Shown: positions 1-8,620, counted from the first letter of the stretch. The stretch: 19,031 bases of DNA from JBFHDX01 sp041584475 (GCA_041584475.1 JBFHDX010000074.1:1-19031), one strand, 5' to 3'. Translations and numbers: made by a program. The notes: a model not told the origin generated them from the sequence alone.

Positions 1-2
1 AT

Positions 3-563
3 GGCACTCTGACGAAGGCGAAGATCGACCGAACCGCGATGCGCCTTTTCGTCGAAAAGGGCATCACCGAGACAACGATCAGGGATATCGCGCGCGAAGC
101 CGGCATCGCGGAAGGTACGCTGTACAGGCATTATCCCAGCAAGGATGACTTGGCATGGGAGCTTTTCGTAGAGAACTTCACGGCGATTGGAAGAGCGCTC
201 AACGACATTCAGAAGAGCAAGCCTTCGGCGCGCGAAAAGCTCGCGGCGATAATCCGTCATTTCTGCGCGCTGTTCGACCGCGACGCGGTGATGTGCAGTT
301 ACCTGTTCCTGGTGCGACACCAGCTCATGCTCCGGCTGACGCCCCGCATGCCGAACCCCTATCTGGTGTTCCGCACGGTGATCCGCGAAGGCATCGCGCA
401 TGGCGAGATCCCGCGCCAGGACATCGACGTCGCGACCTCGATGGTGATGGGCGTCATCCTGCAGCTGATCGACTCGCGTATCCTCGGCCGGCGCATCAGC
501 CAGTCGATGGACATGCTGGCCGAAACCGTGATCGAGGCCGCCTATCGAATTCTACGTGCGTAA
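3..563 (+). CDS. TetR-family transcriptional regulator, 5' end missing
   Basis: A one-component DNA-binding repressor of the TetR/AcrR type. The visible 186 residues begin in frame at the window edge (G-T-L-T-K-A-K-I-D-R-T-A-M-R-L-F), so the ATG at 39 is internal and the true start lies upstream, outside the window. The N-terminal helix-turn-helix is clear: LFVEKGITETTIRDIAREAG, then IAEGTLYRHYPSKDDL, which is the classic TetR_N recognition pattern. The remaining ~130 residues are the variable ligand-binding and dimerisation domain, ending IEAAYRILRA before TAA. The ligand cannot be read from the sequence. The next gene on the same strand begins about 150 bases on, across an AT-rich spacer with an operator-like inverted repeat, so autoregulation or control of that gene is possible but unproven. 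Family assignment is firm; the target is unknown. Confidence 0.93.
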   Translation, partial: GTLTKAKIDRTAMRLFVEKGITETTIRDIAREAGIAEGTLYRHYPSKDDLAWELFVENFTAIGRALNDIQKSKPSAREKLAAIIRHFCALFDRDAVMCSYLFLVRHQLMLRLTPRMPNPYLVFRTVIREGIAHGEIPRQDIDVATSMVMGVILQLIDSRILGRRISQSMDMLAETVIEAAYRILRA

Positions 564-594
564 TAGAACATTGTTTTTTATGCAGTAATAATGA

Positions 595-606
595 GTGAAC
601 ATTCAC
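595..606. promoter_or_regulatory. Operator-like inverted repeat GTGAA-CA-TTCAC
   Basis: Perfect 5-base arms (gtgaa / ttcac) separated by two bases lie 32 bases after the TetR gene and 110 bases before the next plus-strand start. The core TGAAC..TTCA resembles the palindromes many TetR-family proteins bind. The surrounding 561-600 segment is unusually AT-rich for this window, which fits a promoter or operator region. Binding by the adjacent regulator is inference. The arms are short, so chance cannot be excluded. Confidence 0.35.
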
Positions 607-716
607 ATGCATAGCGCCGCGGCGGCGGGAAGGGGCCGCAAGCGGACGATCAACGAGAGTTCCGGCAACCGAGGCGACTCCGCCGGCAGCCGGACGAAGG
701 AGGAAAGGACATCCCG

Positions 717-1208
717 ATGATCATCGCGATGACACGTCAGGAGAGGATGGTGGAGAGCGTCGAGACCCCGGTCGAGCGGCTGCGCGAGATCGCCAGCAGG
801 TGTCTCAACGGTCAGCCGCTGAATTACCGGCATTCCCGGTGGCTGGGCGATGCGCTCGAGGCCTATCTGGGCAAGGATTCGGCGTCGCTCGAAGAGGCCC
901 TGGGCCTGCGCTACGGTCGTGGCGGCGTGCCCTGGTGGCGCGAGGCGGCGCTGCGCGAGCGCGATGCGGCGTTGCGTGAACTTGCCGCGCAATGGTTTGC
1001 AGAGCTGAGCCCGTGCTGCCGTTCGCGGCGAATCGCCGAGCTGGCGAGCCGTTACGCCGAGAGCGGTTGGCTCATCGACCGCAAATATCGGGACATGCCC
1101 GCACGCTATGCCGGCACGCCGAAACAGTTTCTGTGGCGGGCCTTCAAGTCCGGCGCGGCGATGCCGCTCGGCGAACGGCAGATCCGCAACATCACGGCCG
1201 GCATCTGA
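717..1208 (+). CDS. Conserved-looking hypothetical protein, 163 aa
   Basis: I do not recognise a named family. The start is set by a purine-rich ribosome binding site (aaggaggaaagga, about 697-709) placed 7 bases before ATG 717; a second ATG at 729 is possible. The product is soluble, rich in Arg, Ala and Leu and largely helical, with no signal peptide or membrane segment. Visible features are a YRHSRWLGDALEAYL helix near residue 38, a SLEEALGLRYGRGGVPWW segment, and a C-terminal half (RIAELASRYAESGW, then TPKQFLWRAF and LGERQIRNI) that could form a small helix-turn-helix-like fold. That last reading is speculative. The 3' end overlaps the end of the convergent peptidase gene by 103 bases. 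The strong ribosome binding site and ordered amino-acid pattern favour a real gene. Confidence 0.65.
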   Translation: MIIAMTRQERMVESVETPVERLREIASRCLNGQPLNYRHSRWLGDALEAYLGKDSASLEEALGLRYGRGGVPWWREAALRERDAALRELAAQWFAELSPCCRSRRIAELASRYAESGWLIDRKYRDMPARYAGTPKQFLWRAFKSGAAMPLGERQIRNITAGI

Positions 1209-2077
1209 TGCGGGTCCGTCAGCCGCCCGTGCGTGCGTGCGGCTTCGGGGCGTACGAACTCGACATGGATATGGTCGTCGTGCCGCGCTGCGGCACAGCC
1301 CTGAAACCGCACGCGGGCGTCCGCGATCCCGAGGCGCAGCCGGATATGCGGTTCGACGAACAGCCGCCGTACTGCGCCCGACGCAAGGATCTCCTCGACG
1401 AGCACGCGGGTCCGCTCGCGGTCGAACCGGCGCTCGGGCATGACTGGCTGCAGGAATTCGAGATCCCAGCGCAGCCGGGAGGCGATGCCCGCGCAAGGTC
1501 GGACTTCGCCGGTCCCGGGCCCTTCATAGGCGAAGTAGCCGATTGGTGAGGGTGCCGCCGCGACCCCGCCGGCTTCGTCCTCATAGAAGAACGCCAGATC
1601 GACGTCGCGACCGTGCCGGTGGCTCAGGTGCGGCGGCATCGGAAAGCCGTCGGCAAACGGGAATCCCGCATCGAGATAGGCGAGCCGCCCGCCGCTGCGC
1701 GCCCGCACGCGGGCCGCGATCCTGGCCAGCGCCGCCCGCACCGAGGGCGCCACGTAATGCCGGTTGAGCAGACAGGTAAGCCGCGTGCGCGGGCCATAGT
1801 CGGCGTCGGTTGCGGCAGCGCACGCCAGCGGCACGCGTCCGCCACGCGCCGCGAGCGGCGGCAACACGAGAAGCGACACCACCGCATGGAGCGACAGGAA
1901 GAGCACGGCGGCGGCGAGCACCCGGGCCGGCGCGGACAGGCGGGACGCCAGGCGGGGTGCGGGGCCGAGACGCCAGAGGGCAGCGCTCGCCAACAGCACC
2001 AGGCCCCCGACCTGGCTCAGCGCGGTGAACAGGGCGAACCCGGCGACCAGCACCAGCGCTGCGAGGGTGCGGGACAT
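1106..2077 (-). CDS. Membrane-anchored MepA-like (LAS-type) murein endopeptidase
   Basis: Predicted zinc peptidase related to penicillin-insensitive murein endopeptidase (MepA, LAS superfamily), which cleaves cross-links in peptidoglycan. Two N-terminal hydrophobic segments (about residues 5-35 and 51-76) anchor it in the inner membrane; the rest should be periplasmic. The catalytic signature is intact: SHRHGRDVD at 152-160 (His153 and Asp160 as zinc ligands, matching MepA SHQTGLDVD) and HDDHIHVEF at 266-274 with the terminal HxH. A GGAG sits 4 bases before the ATG. The gene starts 34 bases after sucB on the same strand, so it is probably the last gene of the mdh-suc operon. The final ~45 residues, after HVEFVRPEA, look unlike a domain and lie antisense to the convergent gene, so the natural end may have been extended by frame drift. 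Exact substrate is uncertain. Confidence 0.8.
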   Translation of the reverse strand: MSRTLAALVLVAGFALFTALSQVGGLVLLASAALWRLGPAPRLASRLSAPARVLAAAVLFLSLHAVVSLLVLPPLAARGGRVPLACAAATDADYGPRTRLTCLLNRHYVAPSVRAALARIAARVRARSGGRLAYLDAGFPFADGFPMPPHLSHRHGRDVDLAFFYEDEAGGVAAAPSPIGYFAYEGPGTGEVRPCAGIASRLRWDLEFLQPVMPERRFDRERTRVLVEEILASGAVRRLFVEPHIRLRLGIADARVRFQGCAAARHDDHIHVEFVRPEAARTHGRLTDPHQMPAVMLRICRSPSGIAAPDLKARHRNCFGVPA

Positions 2078-2111
2078 CGGTCTCCGGCGCCGGGCCCGGA
2101 TCGGACGCGGC

Positions 2112-3401
2112 TCAGACGTCGATCAGCAGCCGCTGCGGATCCTCGATCATCTCCTTGAGGCGGACCAGGAAGGTCACCGCCTCGCGCCCGTCGACAATGC
2201 GGTGGTCATAGCTCAGCGCCAGATACATCATGCTCCGCGGGGCGACCGTATCGCCGACCACCACCGGGCGCTTCTGCGCCTTGTGCAGGCCAAGAATGCC
2301 GGATTGCGGGGGGTTGAGGATCGGTGTCGACAACAGCGAGCCGTAGACGCCGCCGTTCGAGATCGTGAACGTACCGCCCGTCATCTCCTGGATCGTCAGC
2401 TTGCCGTCGCGCGCGCGCCGGCCGAAATCGGCGATCGCCGACTCGATTTCGGCGAAGCTCATCTTGTCGGCGTCGCGCAGCACCGGGACGACGAGCCCCT
2501 GCGGTGTGCCGACCGCGACCCCGATATCGTAGTAGTTCTTGTAGATGATCTCGTCGCCGTAGATCTCGCCGTTGACGGCGGGCAGCTCCTTCAGGGCGCC
2601 GACCGCGGCCTTGACGAAGAACGACATGAAGCCAAGCCGGACGCCGTGCTTCTTCTCGAACGACTCCTTGTACTGCGTCCGCAGTTCCAGCAGCGCCGTC
2701 ATGTCGACCTCGTTGAAGGTCGTCAGCATCGCTGCCGTGTTCTGCGCCTCCTTGAGACGCTGGGCGATGCGCTGGCGCAGCCGCGACATGCGGACGCGCT
2801 CCTCGCCGCGCGCATCGAGCGGCCGCTCCGGCAGCTCCTCGGCCGGGACGAACGGGGTCGCCGCCGGCGCCGCCGGCTTGGCGGGTGCCGTCGGCTTGGC
2901 GGGTGCCGCGGGCTCGGCGCCACTGTCGATAAAGGCGAGGACGTCGCCCTTGGTCAGCTGGCCCTTCGAGCCGCTTGCCGGAATCGCGGCGGGATCGAGC
3001 CCGTGCTCCTCGACGAGCCGGCGCACCGCCGGGGACAGGACCGCGACGTCGCCACCGTCCGTCTTCGTCGCGGCCGGTTTCGCGGCCGCCGCGGGTTTCT
3101 CGGTTTCGGCGGGTTCGGGCGTCGGGGCCGCCTTCTTCGTCTCCGCCTTGGCGGCCGGCTTCGCGGCCTCGTCAATGCTACCGAGCAGCGCGCCGACCTC
3201 GACCTCGGCGCCGTCCGCGGCAACGACCTCGGCGAGCACCCCGGCCGCGGGCGACGGAACCTCGACGGTGACCTTGTCGGTCTCCAGCTCGACGACGGCT
3301 TCGTCGAGGTCGACCGGGTCCCCGACATTCTTGAACCACCGGGCGACGGTCGCCTCGGTGATCGATTCCCCAAGGGTGGGCACCTTGATCGGCTTGCTCA
3401 T
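2112..3401 (-). CDS. sucB: 2-oxoglutarate dehydrogenase E2, dihydrolipoyl succinyltransferase
   Basis: E2 core of the 2-oxoglutarate dehydrogenase complex: transfers the succinyl group from lipoamide to CoA, in the cytoplasm. Domains in order over 429 residues: lipoyl domain 1-78 with the lipoylated lysine at Lys43 (ETDKVTVEV); an Ala/Pro/Lys linker about 79-117; the E1/E3-binding domain about 120-158 (LSPAVRRLVEEHGLDP...GSKGQLTKGDVLAFI); a second Ala/Pro linker about 162-185; and the catalytic acetyltransferase-fold domain with His400 and Asp404 in SYDHRIVDG. It ends EDPQRLLIDV, as typical. The start at MSKPIKVPTLGES is chosen because this is the canonical lipoyl N-terminus; upstream in-frame codons are Arg-rich non-domain sequence. 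It lies 46 bases after sucA. No strong ribosome binding site is visible. Confidence 0.97.
   Translation of the reverse strand: MSKPIKVPTLGESITEATVARWFKNVGDPVDLDEAVVELETDKVTVEVPSPAAGVLAEVVAADGAEVEVGALLGSIDEAAKPAAKAETKKAAPTPEPAETEKPAAAAKPAATKTDGGDVAVLSPAVRRLVEEHGLDPAAIPASGSKGQLTKGDVLAFIDSGAEPAAPAKPTAPAKPAAPAATPFVPAEELPERPLDARGEERVRMSRLRQRIAQRLKEAQNTAAMLTTFNEVDMTALLELRTQYKESFEKKHGVRLGFMSFFVKAAVGALKELPAVNGEIYGDEIIYKNYYDIGVAVGTPQGLVVPVLRDADKMSFAEIESAIADFGRRARDGKLTIQEMTGGTFTISNGGVYGSLLSTPILNPPQSGILGLHKAQKRPVVVGDTVAPRSMMYLALSYDHRIVDGREAVTFLVRLKEMIEDPQRLLIDV
2874..2908. repeat. Two-copy 18-base tandem repeat within the sucB linker
   Basis: The 17-base unit cggcttggcgggtgccg occurs at 2874-2890 and again at 2892-2908, with a period of 18. 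On the coding strand it encodes the repeated Ala-Pro-Ala-Lys-Pro hexamers around residues 166-178 of SucB. Because the period is a multiple of three, slippage would change linker length without breaking the frame. Such flexible Ala/Pro linkers are normal in E2 proteins. Confidence 0.8.
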
Positions 3402-3447
3402 GGCTGCTTGCGTTTTGGTCCTATTTCGACGGGGTTGCGGCGCGGCG

Positions 3448-6396
3448 CTAGGCCGCCTTGCCCTTGCCACGCGCCGGCTTGCGCGTTCGCGACGCATCGA
3501 CGTTCAGGGCCTCGTCGACCAGTGCCGCCTGCTGCTCGAGGTGGCGGCGCAGCATGCCGGTGGCGGGCGATGCCGCCTCCGGCCGCCCGACATAGGCGGC
3601 GCGACGGCACTCGGCACCGATTTCTCGCAGCACTTCCTCGATGCACGGTTCGACGAAGGTCCACGCGCCCATGTTCTTGGGCTCCTCCTGGCACCACACG
3701 ATCTCAGCTTTGCGAAAGCGCGAGAGTTCCTGGATCATCGCCTTGCGCGGGAACGGATAGAGCTGCTCCAGGCGCAGGAAGAAGACATCCTTGATGCCAC
3801 GCTTGGCGCGCTCCTCGAACAGGTCGTAATAGACCTTTCCCGAGCACAGGATCACGCGCTTCACGTCGGCGTCGTCGCACAGCATTTCGTCGTCGTACAT
3901 GACGCGGTGGAAGCTCGTCCCGCTCAGGAAATCGTCGATGCGCGACACGCAGCGTCTGTGCCGCAGCAGGGACTTCGGCGTCATCACGATCAGCGGCTTG
4001 CGGAAATTGCGGTGGATCTGGCGGCGCAGCGCGTGGAAGAAGTTCGCCGGCGTCGTGCAGTTGACGATCTGCCAGTTGTCCTCGGCGGAGGCCTGCAGGT
4101 AACGCTCGAGACGCGCCGACGAATGCTCCGGGCCCTGGCCCTCGTAGCCGTGCGGCAGCAGCATGACGAGGCCGCTCATGCGCAGCCATTTCGACTCGCC
4201 CGAGGCGATGAACTGGTCGATGATCACCTGCGCACCGTTGGCGAAATCGCCGAACTGCGCCTCCCACAGCACCAGAGCGTGCGGTTCCGACAGGCTGTAG
4301 CCGTATTCGAAACCGAGCACGCCCGCCTCCGACAGCGGGCTGTCGATGACCTCGAACGGCGCCTGCCCGAAGCGGATCTTGTTGAGCGGGATATAGCGTG
4401 CCTCGCTCTCCTGGTCGATCAATACCGCGTGACGCTGGCTGAACGTACCGCGCCCGGAATCCTGGCCGGACAGCCGGACCGGCGTCGACTCGCACAGCAG
4501 CGTACCGAACGCCAGCGCCTCGGCCGTCGCCCAGTCGACGCCCTCGCCGTCGACGATCATCTTCCGCTTGGCCTCGAGCTGCCGCACGATCTTCGGGTGG
4601 ATCTTGAAATTGCGCGGCACCTCGGTGATCGCATGGCCGACCTCGCGCAGCAGGTCGATATCGACGGCGCTCTCGCCGCGCCGGGCGTCGCCGCTGGCGA
4701 CCGAGAGCCCCGTCCATTGACCCTCGAGCCAGTCCGCCTTGTTCGGCTTGTAGGATTCGGCGAGGCCGAACTCCTCCTCCAGGTGCTGGCGCATCCGCTG
4801 CATCATCTCGTCGGCCTTGCCGGCCGCGATCGTGCCTTCGGCCTCGAGCCGCTGCGCGTAGACCTCGCGGACGCGCGCGTGTTCGCGGATCCGGTGGTAC
4901 ATGCGCGGCTGCGTGAACGCCGGCTCATCGCCCTCGTTATGGCCGTGACGGCGATAGCAGAACAGATCGATCACGACGTCTTTCTTGAAGCGTTGCCGGA
5001 ACTCCGTGGCGATGCGCGCGACGTGCACGCAGGCCTCCGGATCGTCGCCGTTGACGTGGAAGATCGGCGCCTGGACCATCTTGGCGACGTCGGAACAGTA
5101 GGGCGAGGAGCGCGAGTGCGCCGGATTGGTCGTGAAGCCGATCTGGTTGTTGATGACGAAGTGGAGCGTGCCGCCCGTGCGATAGCCCCTGAGCTGCGAG
5201 AGGTCGAAGGTCTCGGCGACCATGCCCTGGCCGGCGAAGGCGGCGTCGCCGTGCAGCAGGACGCCCATCACCCTCTCGCGCTGGCTGTCGCCGCGCTGCT
5301 GTTGCTTGGCGCGGACCTTGCCGAGCACGACCGTATTCACGGCCTCGAGATGGCTCGGGTTCGAGGTCAGCGAAAGATGCACCAGGCGGTCGTCGAATTC
5401 GCGGTCGGCGGACGTCCCCAAATGATATTTCACGTCGCCGGAGCCCTGCACGTCCTCGGGATGGGCGGACGCGCCCTGGAACTCCGCGAAGATCGCCCGG
5501 TACGGCTTGTGCATGATGTTGGCCAGCACGTTCAGCCGGCCGCGATGCGCCATGCCGAGGACGATCTCCTGGATGCCGAGCTGGGCGCCGCGCTTGAGGA
5601 TCTGCTCCAGTGCCGGAACCGTCGACTCACCGCCGTCGAGGCCGAAGCGTTTGGTCCCGGTGTATTTCCTGTCCAGGAAGATCTCGAATTCCTGCGCCTC
5701 GGTCAGACGTTCGAGGATCGCCAGCTTGCCGCGCCGCGTGAATTGCGTCTGGTTGCGGATGTTCTCGATACGCTCCTGGATCCAGGCCTTCTCCTCCGGC
5801 TCCTGGATGTGCATGAATTCGACGCCGATATTGCCGCAATAGGTCGCGGTCAGGATCGAGACGATCTCGCGCAGCGTCGCCGATTCGAGGCCGAGCACGT
5901 AGTTGATGAAGATCGGCCGGTCGTAGTCTCCCTCCGTGAACCCATACGTGGCGGGGTCGAGCTCCGCATGCGGCGCGCGTTCCTCGAGGCCCAAGGGGTC
6001 GAGCGTCGCGTGCAGGTGACCGCGCACCCGGTAGGCCCGGATCAGCATGAGCGCGCGGATCGAATCGAGCGTCGCACGGCGGATCTGTTCCGCCGACACG
6101 GCCGGCGCGAACGCAGGCGATACCGCCTCGGGTACTGGCGCGATGGCGCCGGCGGTCGCGTCCGATAGCGTCGGCATCTGGCCGTTGCTGCCGATCACCC
6201 GGCTGTCGCGCGGCGCCCAGCTGGCGCCCTGCAGCTCGCCCGCGATCTCGGCCGGGCCGTCGTGCAGCTGCTCGAACAGCTCGGCCCATTCCGGATCGAC
6301 CGACGACGGGCTGCGCAGGTATCGCTCGTAGAGCTGGGCGAGGTAGGTCTCGTTCGTCCCGTACAGATATGAGGTCTTGCCGCTGTAGGATGACAT
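3448..6396 (-). CDS. sucA: 2-oxoglutarate dehydrogenase E1 component
   Basis: Thiamine-diphosphate-dependent E1o: decarboxylates 2-oxoglutarate and reductively succinylates the E2 lipoyl group. The 982 residues are of usual length. An N-terminal 2-oxoglutarate dehydrogenase helix (YLAQLYERYLRSPSSVDPEWAELF, 18-41) is followed by a low-complexity link. The catalytic core has GMAHRGRLNVLANI with His284, SNPSHLE with His349, the ThDP/Mg motif GDAAFAGQG at 383-391 with NNQIGFTTNP at 416-425, and YRRHGHNEGDEP near 481. The C-terminal transketolase-like domain contains EAQFGDFANGAQVIIDQFI, LLPHGYEGQGPEHSSARLERYLQ and VWCQEEPKNMGAW. The start ATG follows a GGAGA in the upstream 15 bases. It lies 39 bases after sucD and 46 before sucB, clearly in one operon. 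Confidence 0.98.
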   Translation of the reverse strand: MSSYSGKTSYLYGTNETYLAQLYERYLRSPSSVDPEWAELFEQLHDGPAEIAGELQGASWAPRDSRVIGSNGQMPTLSDATAGAIAPVPEAVSPAFAPAVSAEQIRRATLDSIRALMLIRAYRVRGHLHATLDPLGLEERAPHAELDPATYGFTEGDYDRPIFINYVLGLESATLREIVSILTATYCGNIGVEFMHIQEPEEKAWIQERIENIRNQTQFTRRGKLAILERLTEAQEFEIFLDRKYTGTKRFGLDGGESTVPALEQILKRGAQLGIQEIVLGMAHRGRLNVLANIMHKPYRAIFAEFQGASAHPEDVQGSGDVKYHLGTSADREFDDRLVHLSLTSNPSHLEAVNTVVLGKVRAKQQQRGDSQRERVMGVLLHGDAAFAGQGMVAETFDLSQLRGYRTGGTLHFVINNQIGFTTNPAHSRSSPYCSDVAKMVQAPIFHVNGDDPEACVHVARIATEFRQRFKKDVVIDLFCYRRHGHNEGDEPAFTQPRMYHRIREHARVREVYAQRLEAEGTIAAGKADEMMQRMRQHLEEEFGLAESYKPNKADWLEGQWTGLSVASGDARRGESAVDIDLLREVGHAITEVPRNFKIHPKIVRQLEAKRKMIVDGEGVDWATAEALAFGTLLCESTPVRLSGQDSGRGTFSQRHAVLIDQESEARYIPLNKIRFGQAPFEVIDSPLSEAGVLGFEYGYSLSEPHALVLWEAQFGDFANGAQVIIDQFIASGESKWLRMSGLVMLLPHGYEGQGPEHSSARLERYLQASAEDNWQIVNCTTPANFFHALRRQIHRNFRKPLIVMTPKSLLRHRRCVSRIDDFLSGTSFHRVMYDDEMLCDDADVKRVILCSGKVYYDLFEERAKRGIKDVFFLRLEQLYPFPRKAMIQELSRFRKAEIVWCQEEPKNMGAWTFVEPCIEEVLREIGAECRRAAYVGRPEAASPATGMLRRHLEQQAALVDEALNVDASRTRKPARGKGKAA

Positions 6397-6435
6397 GTTC
6401 CGTTCTCCGCTCTCCGGCGCCCGCCCGTCGCGCCG

Positions 6436-7311
<876 letters not shown>

Positions 7312-7313
7312 CG

Positions 7314-8510
7314 TCAGCTCGCCTCCTTCACCGCACGCACGACCTTCTCGGCGGCGTCGCCGAGATCGTCGGCCGACAGAATCGCCAGGCCGGAATCCGC
7401 GAGGATCTTCTTGCCCAGATCCACGTTGGTCCCCTCCAGCCGAACCACCAGCGGCACCTGCAGGCTGACCTCGCGCGCCGCCGCGACGACGCCCTCGGCG
7501 ATCACGTCGCAGCGCATGATGCCGCCGAAGATGTTGACGAGGATCCCTTCCACGTTCGCATCCGACAGGATGATCTTGAACGCCTTGGACACGCGCTCGC
7601 GGGTCGCGCCGCCGCCGACATCGAGGAAGTTCGCCGGCTCCCCGCCGTGCAACTTGATGATGTCCATCGTCGCCATCGCCAGGCCGGCACCGTTGACCAT
7701 GCAGCCTATGTTGCCGTCGAGCTTGATGTAGTTGAGCTCGTGCTTCGCCGCCTCGAGTTCGGCGGGATCCTCCTCGTCCTCGTCGCGCAGATCCGCGACC
7801 TCGGCATGCCGGAACAGCGCGTTGTCGTCGAAGTTCATTTTCGCGTCGAGCGCCAGCACGTCGCCGGCGCCGGTCACGACGAGCGGGTTGATCTCGATAA
7901 GGCTCGCGTCGAGCGCCGTGAAGGCGGCGTACATGCCGGCCAGGAACTTGCCCGCCGCATCGACCTGCCTGCCCTCGAGACCGAGCGCAAAGGCGACCCG
8001 CCGCCCCTGATACGGCATCAGGCCGATCGCCGGATCAACGGTGACGGCGAAGATCTTCTCCGGCGTGCGCGCCGCGACCTCCTCGATCTCCATGCCGCCC
8101 TCGGTCGACGCCATCAGGACGACGCGGCTCGTCGCGCGATCGACGAGCATACCGAGATAGAGCTCGCGCGCGATGTCGCACCCCTCTTCGATGTAGAGGC
8201 GCTTGACTTCGCGGCCCGACGCGCCGGTCTGCTTGGTCACGAGCACCGAGCCCAGCATCGCATTGGCGTTCTCGCGCACCTCCTCGACCGACTTGACGAC
8301 ACGGACGCCGCCCTTGCCGTCGGGGTCGTTGGCGAAGCGACCGGCGCCGCGGCCGCCCGCGTGGATCTGGCTCTTCACCACCCAGACCGGCCCGCCGAGA
8401 GACTTCGCCACCGATTCAGCCTCGCTGACCGTATAGGCGACACCGCCTTGCGGCACGGCAACGCCGTACCGCGACAACAGCGCCTTGGCCTGGTACTCGT
8501 GGATGTTCAT
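7314..8510 (-). CDS. sucC: Succinyl-CoA synthetase beta subunit
   Basis: Beta subunit, with an ATP-grasp nucleotide-binding domain, a partner of SucD in the cytoplasm. The 398 residues start with the signature MNIHEYQAKALLSRYGV. The ATP-grasp half contains VVKSQIHAGGRGAGRF, RLYIEEG, and SLIEINPLVV with the metal-binding Glu and Asn. The C-terminal ligase domain has YIKLDGNIGCMVNGAGLAMATMDIIKLHGGEPANFLDVGGGA and ILVNIFGGIMRCDVIAEGV. An acidic DEDEEDPAELEAA stretch joins the two. The gene begins 136 bases after mdh, the largest gap inside this operon, and that gap holds two strong palindromes. No defect seen. Confidence 0.98.
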   Translation of the reverse strand: MNIHEYQAKALLSRYGVAVPQGGVAYTVSEAESVAKSLGGPVWVVKSQIHAGGRGAGRFANDPDGKGGVRVVKSVEEVRENANAMLGSVLVTKQTGASGREVKRLYIEEGCDIARELYLGMLVDRATSRVVLMASTEGGMEIEEVAARTPEKIFAVTVDPAIGLMPYQGRRVAFALGLEGRQVDAAGKFLAGMYAAFTALDASLIEINPLVVTGAGDVLALDAKMNFDDNALFRHAEVADLRDEDEEDPAELEAAKHELNYIKLDGNIGCMVNGAGLAMATMDIIKLHGGEPANFLDVGGGATRERVSKAFKIILSDANVEGILVNIFGGIMRCDVIAEGVVAAAREVSLQVPLVVRLEGTNVDLGKKILADSGLAILSADDLGDAAEKVVRAVKEAS

Positions 8511-8567
8511 CGCAGCTCACTCTCGCGGTACGTCCGCTCCCCGGCCGGCGCCGCAGCCTCCGTCCCC

Positions 8568-8587
8568 GGCGACGGGATCCTGTCGCC
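8568..8587. repeat. Imperfect 20-base palindrome between mdh and sucC
   Basis: The 20 bases can pair end to end, with one G-T wobble: ggcgac at the left pairs with gtcgcc at the right, and ggatcc-like bases lie in the middle. In RNA this would form a GC-rich stem. It lies about 60 bases upstream of the sucC start. No T-run follows it on the minus strand, so it is not a standard intrinsic terminator. A role as an mRNA processing or stability element is possible. Confidence 0.5.
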
Positions 8588-8604
8588 AGTGTAACGCCGT
8601 GCCA

Positions 8605-8620
8605 CCGGCTTGCAAGCCGG
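8605..8620. repeat. Perfect 16-base palindrome downstream of mdh
   Basis: ccggcttgcaagccgg is identical to its own reverse complement, giving a 6-base stem with a TGCA loop if transcribed. It begins 26 bases past the mdh stop codon. No U-tract follows in the minus-strand transcript, so termination would need another factor. It may instead protect the mdh 3' end or attenuate read-through into sucC. It could also be a protein-binding site. Confidence 0.6.

Noticed and set aside
567..580. Intrinsic terminator after the TetR gene (short repeat followed by six T)
   Set aside because: The stem would be only four A/T-rich base pairs, too weak for termination.
603..1496. A minus-strand open frame of 297 codons covering the hypothetical gene
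   Set aside because: It overlaps both the plus-strand gene with a strong ribosome binding site and the peptidase gene in another frame, and its Pro/Arg/Ala-rich sequence has no recognisable pattern.
3402..3497. N-terminal extension of sucB by 32 residues
   Set aside because: It overlaps the end of sucA, is Arg-rich, and precedes the canonical lipoyl-domain start MSKPIKVPTLGES.
2572..6168. A plus-strand open frame of 1198 codons opposite sucA and sucB
   Set aside because: It is antisense to two certain genes and shows no domain pattern. It arises because GC-rich codon use leaves few stop codons on the opposite strand.
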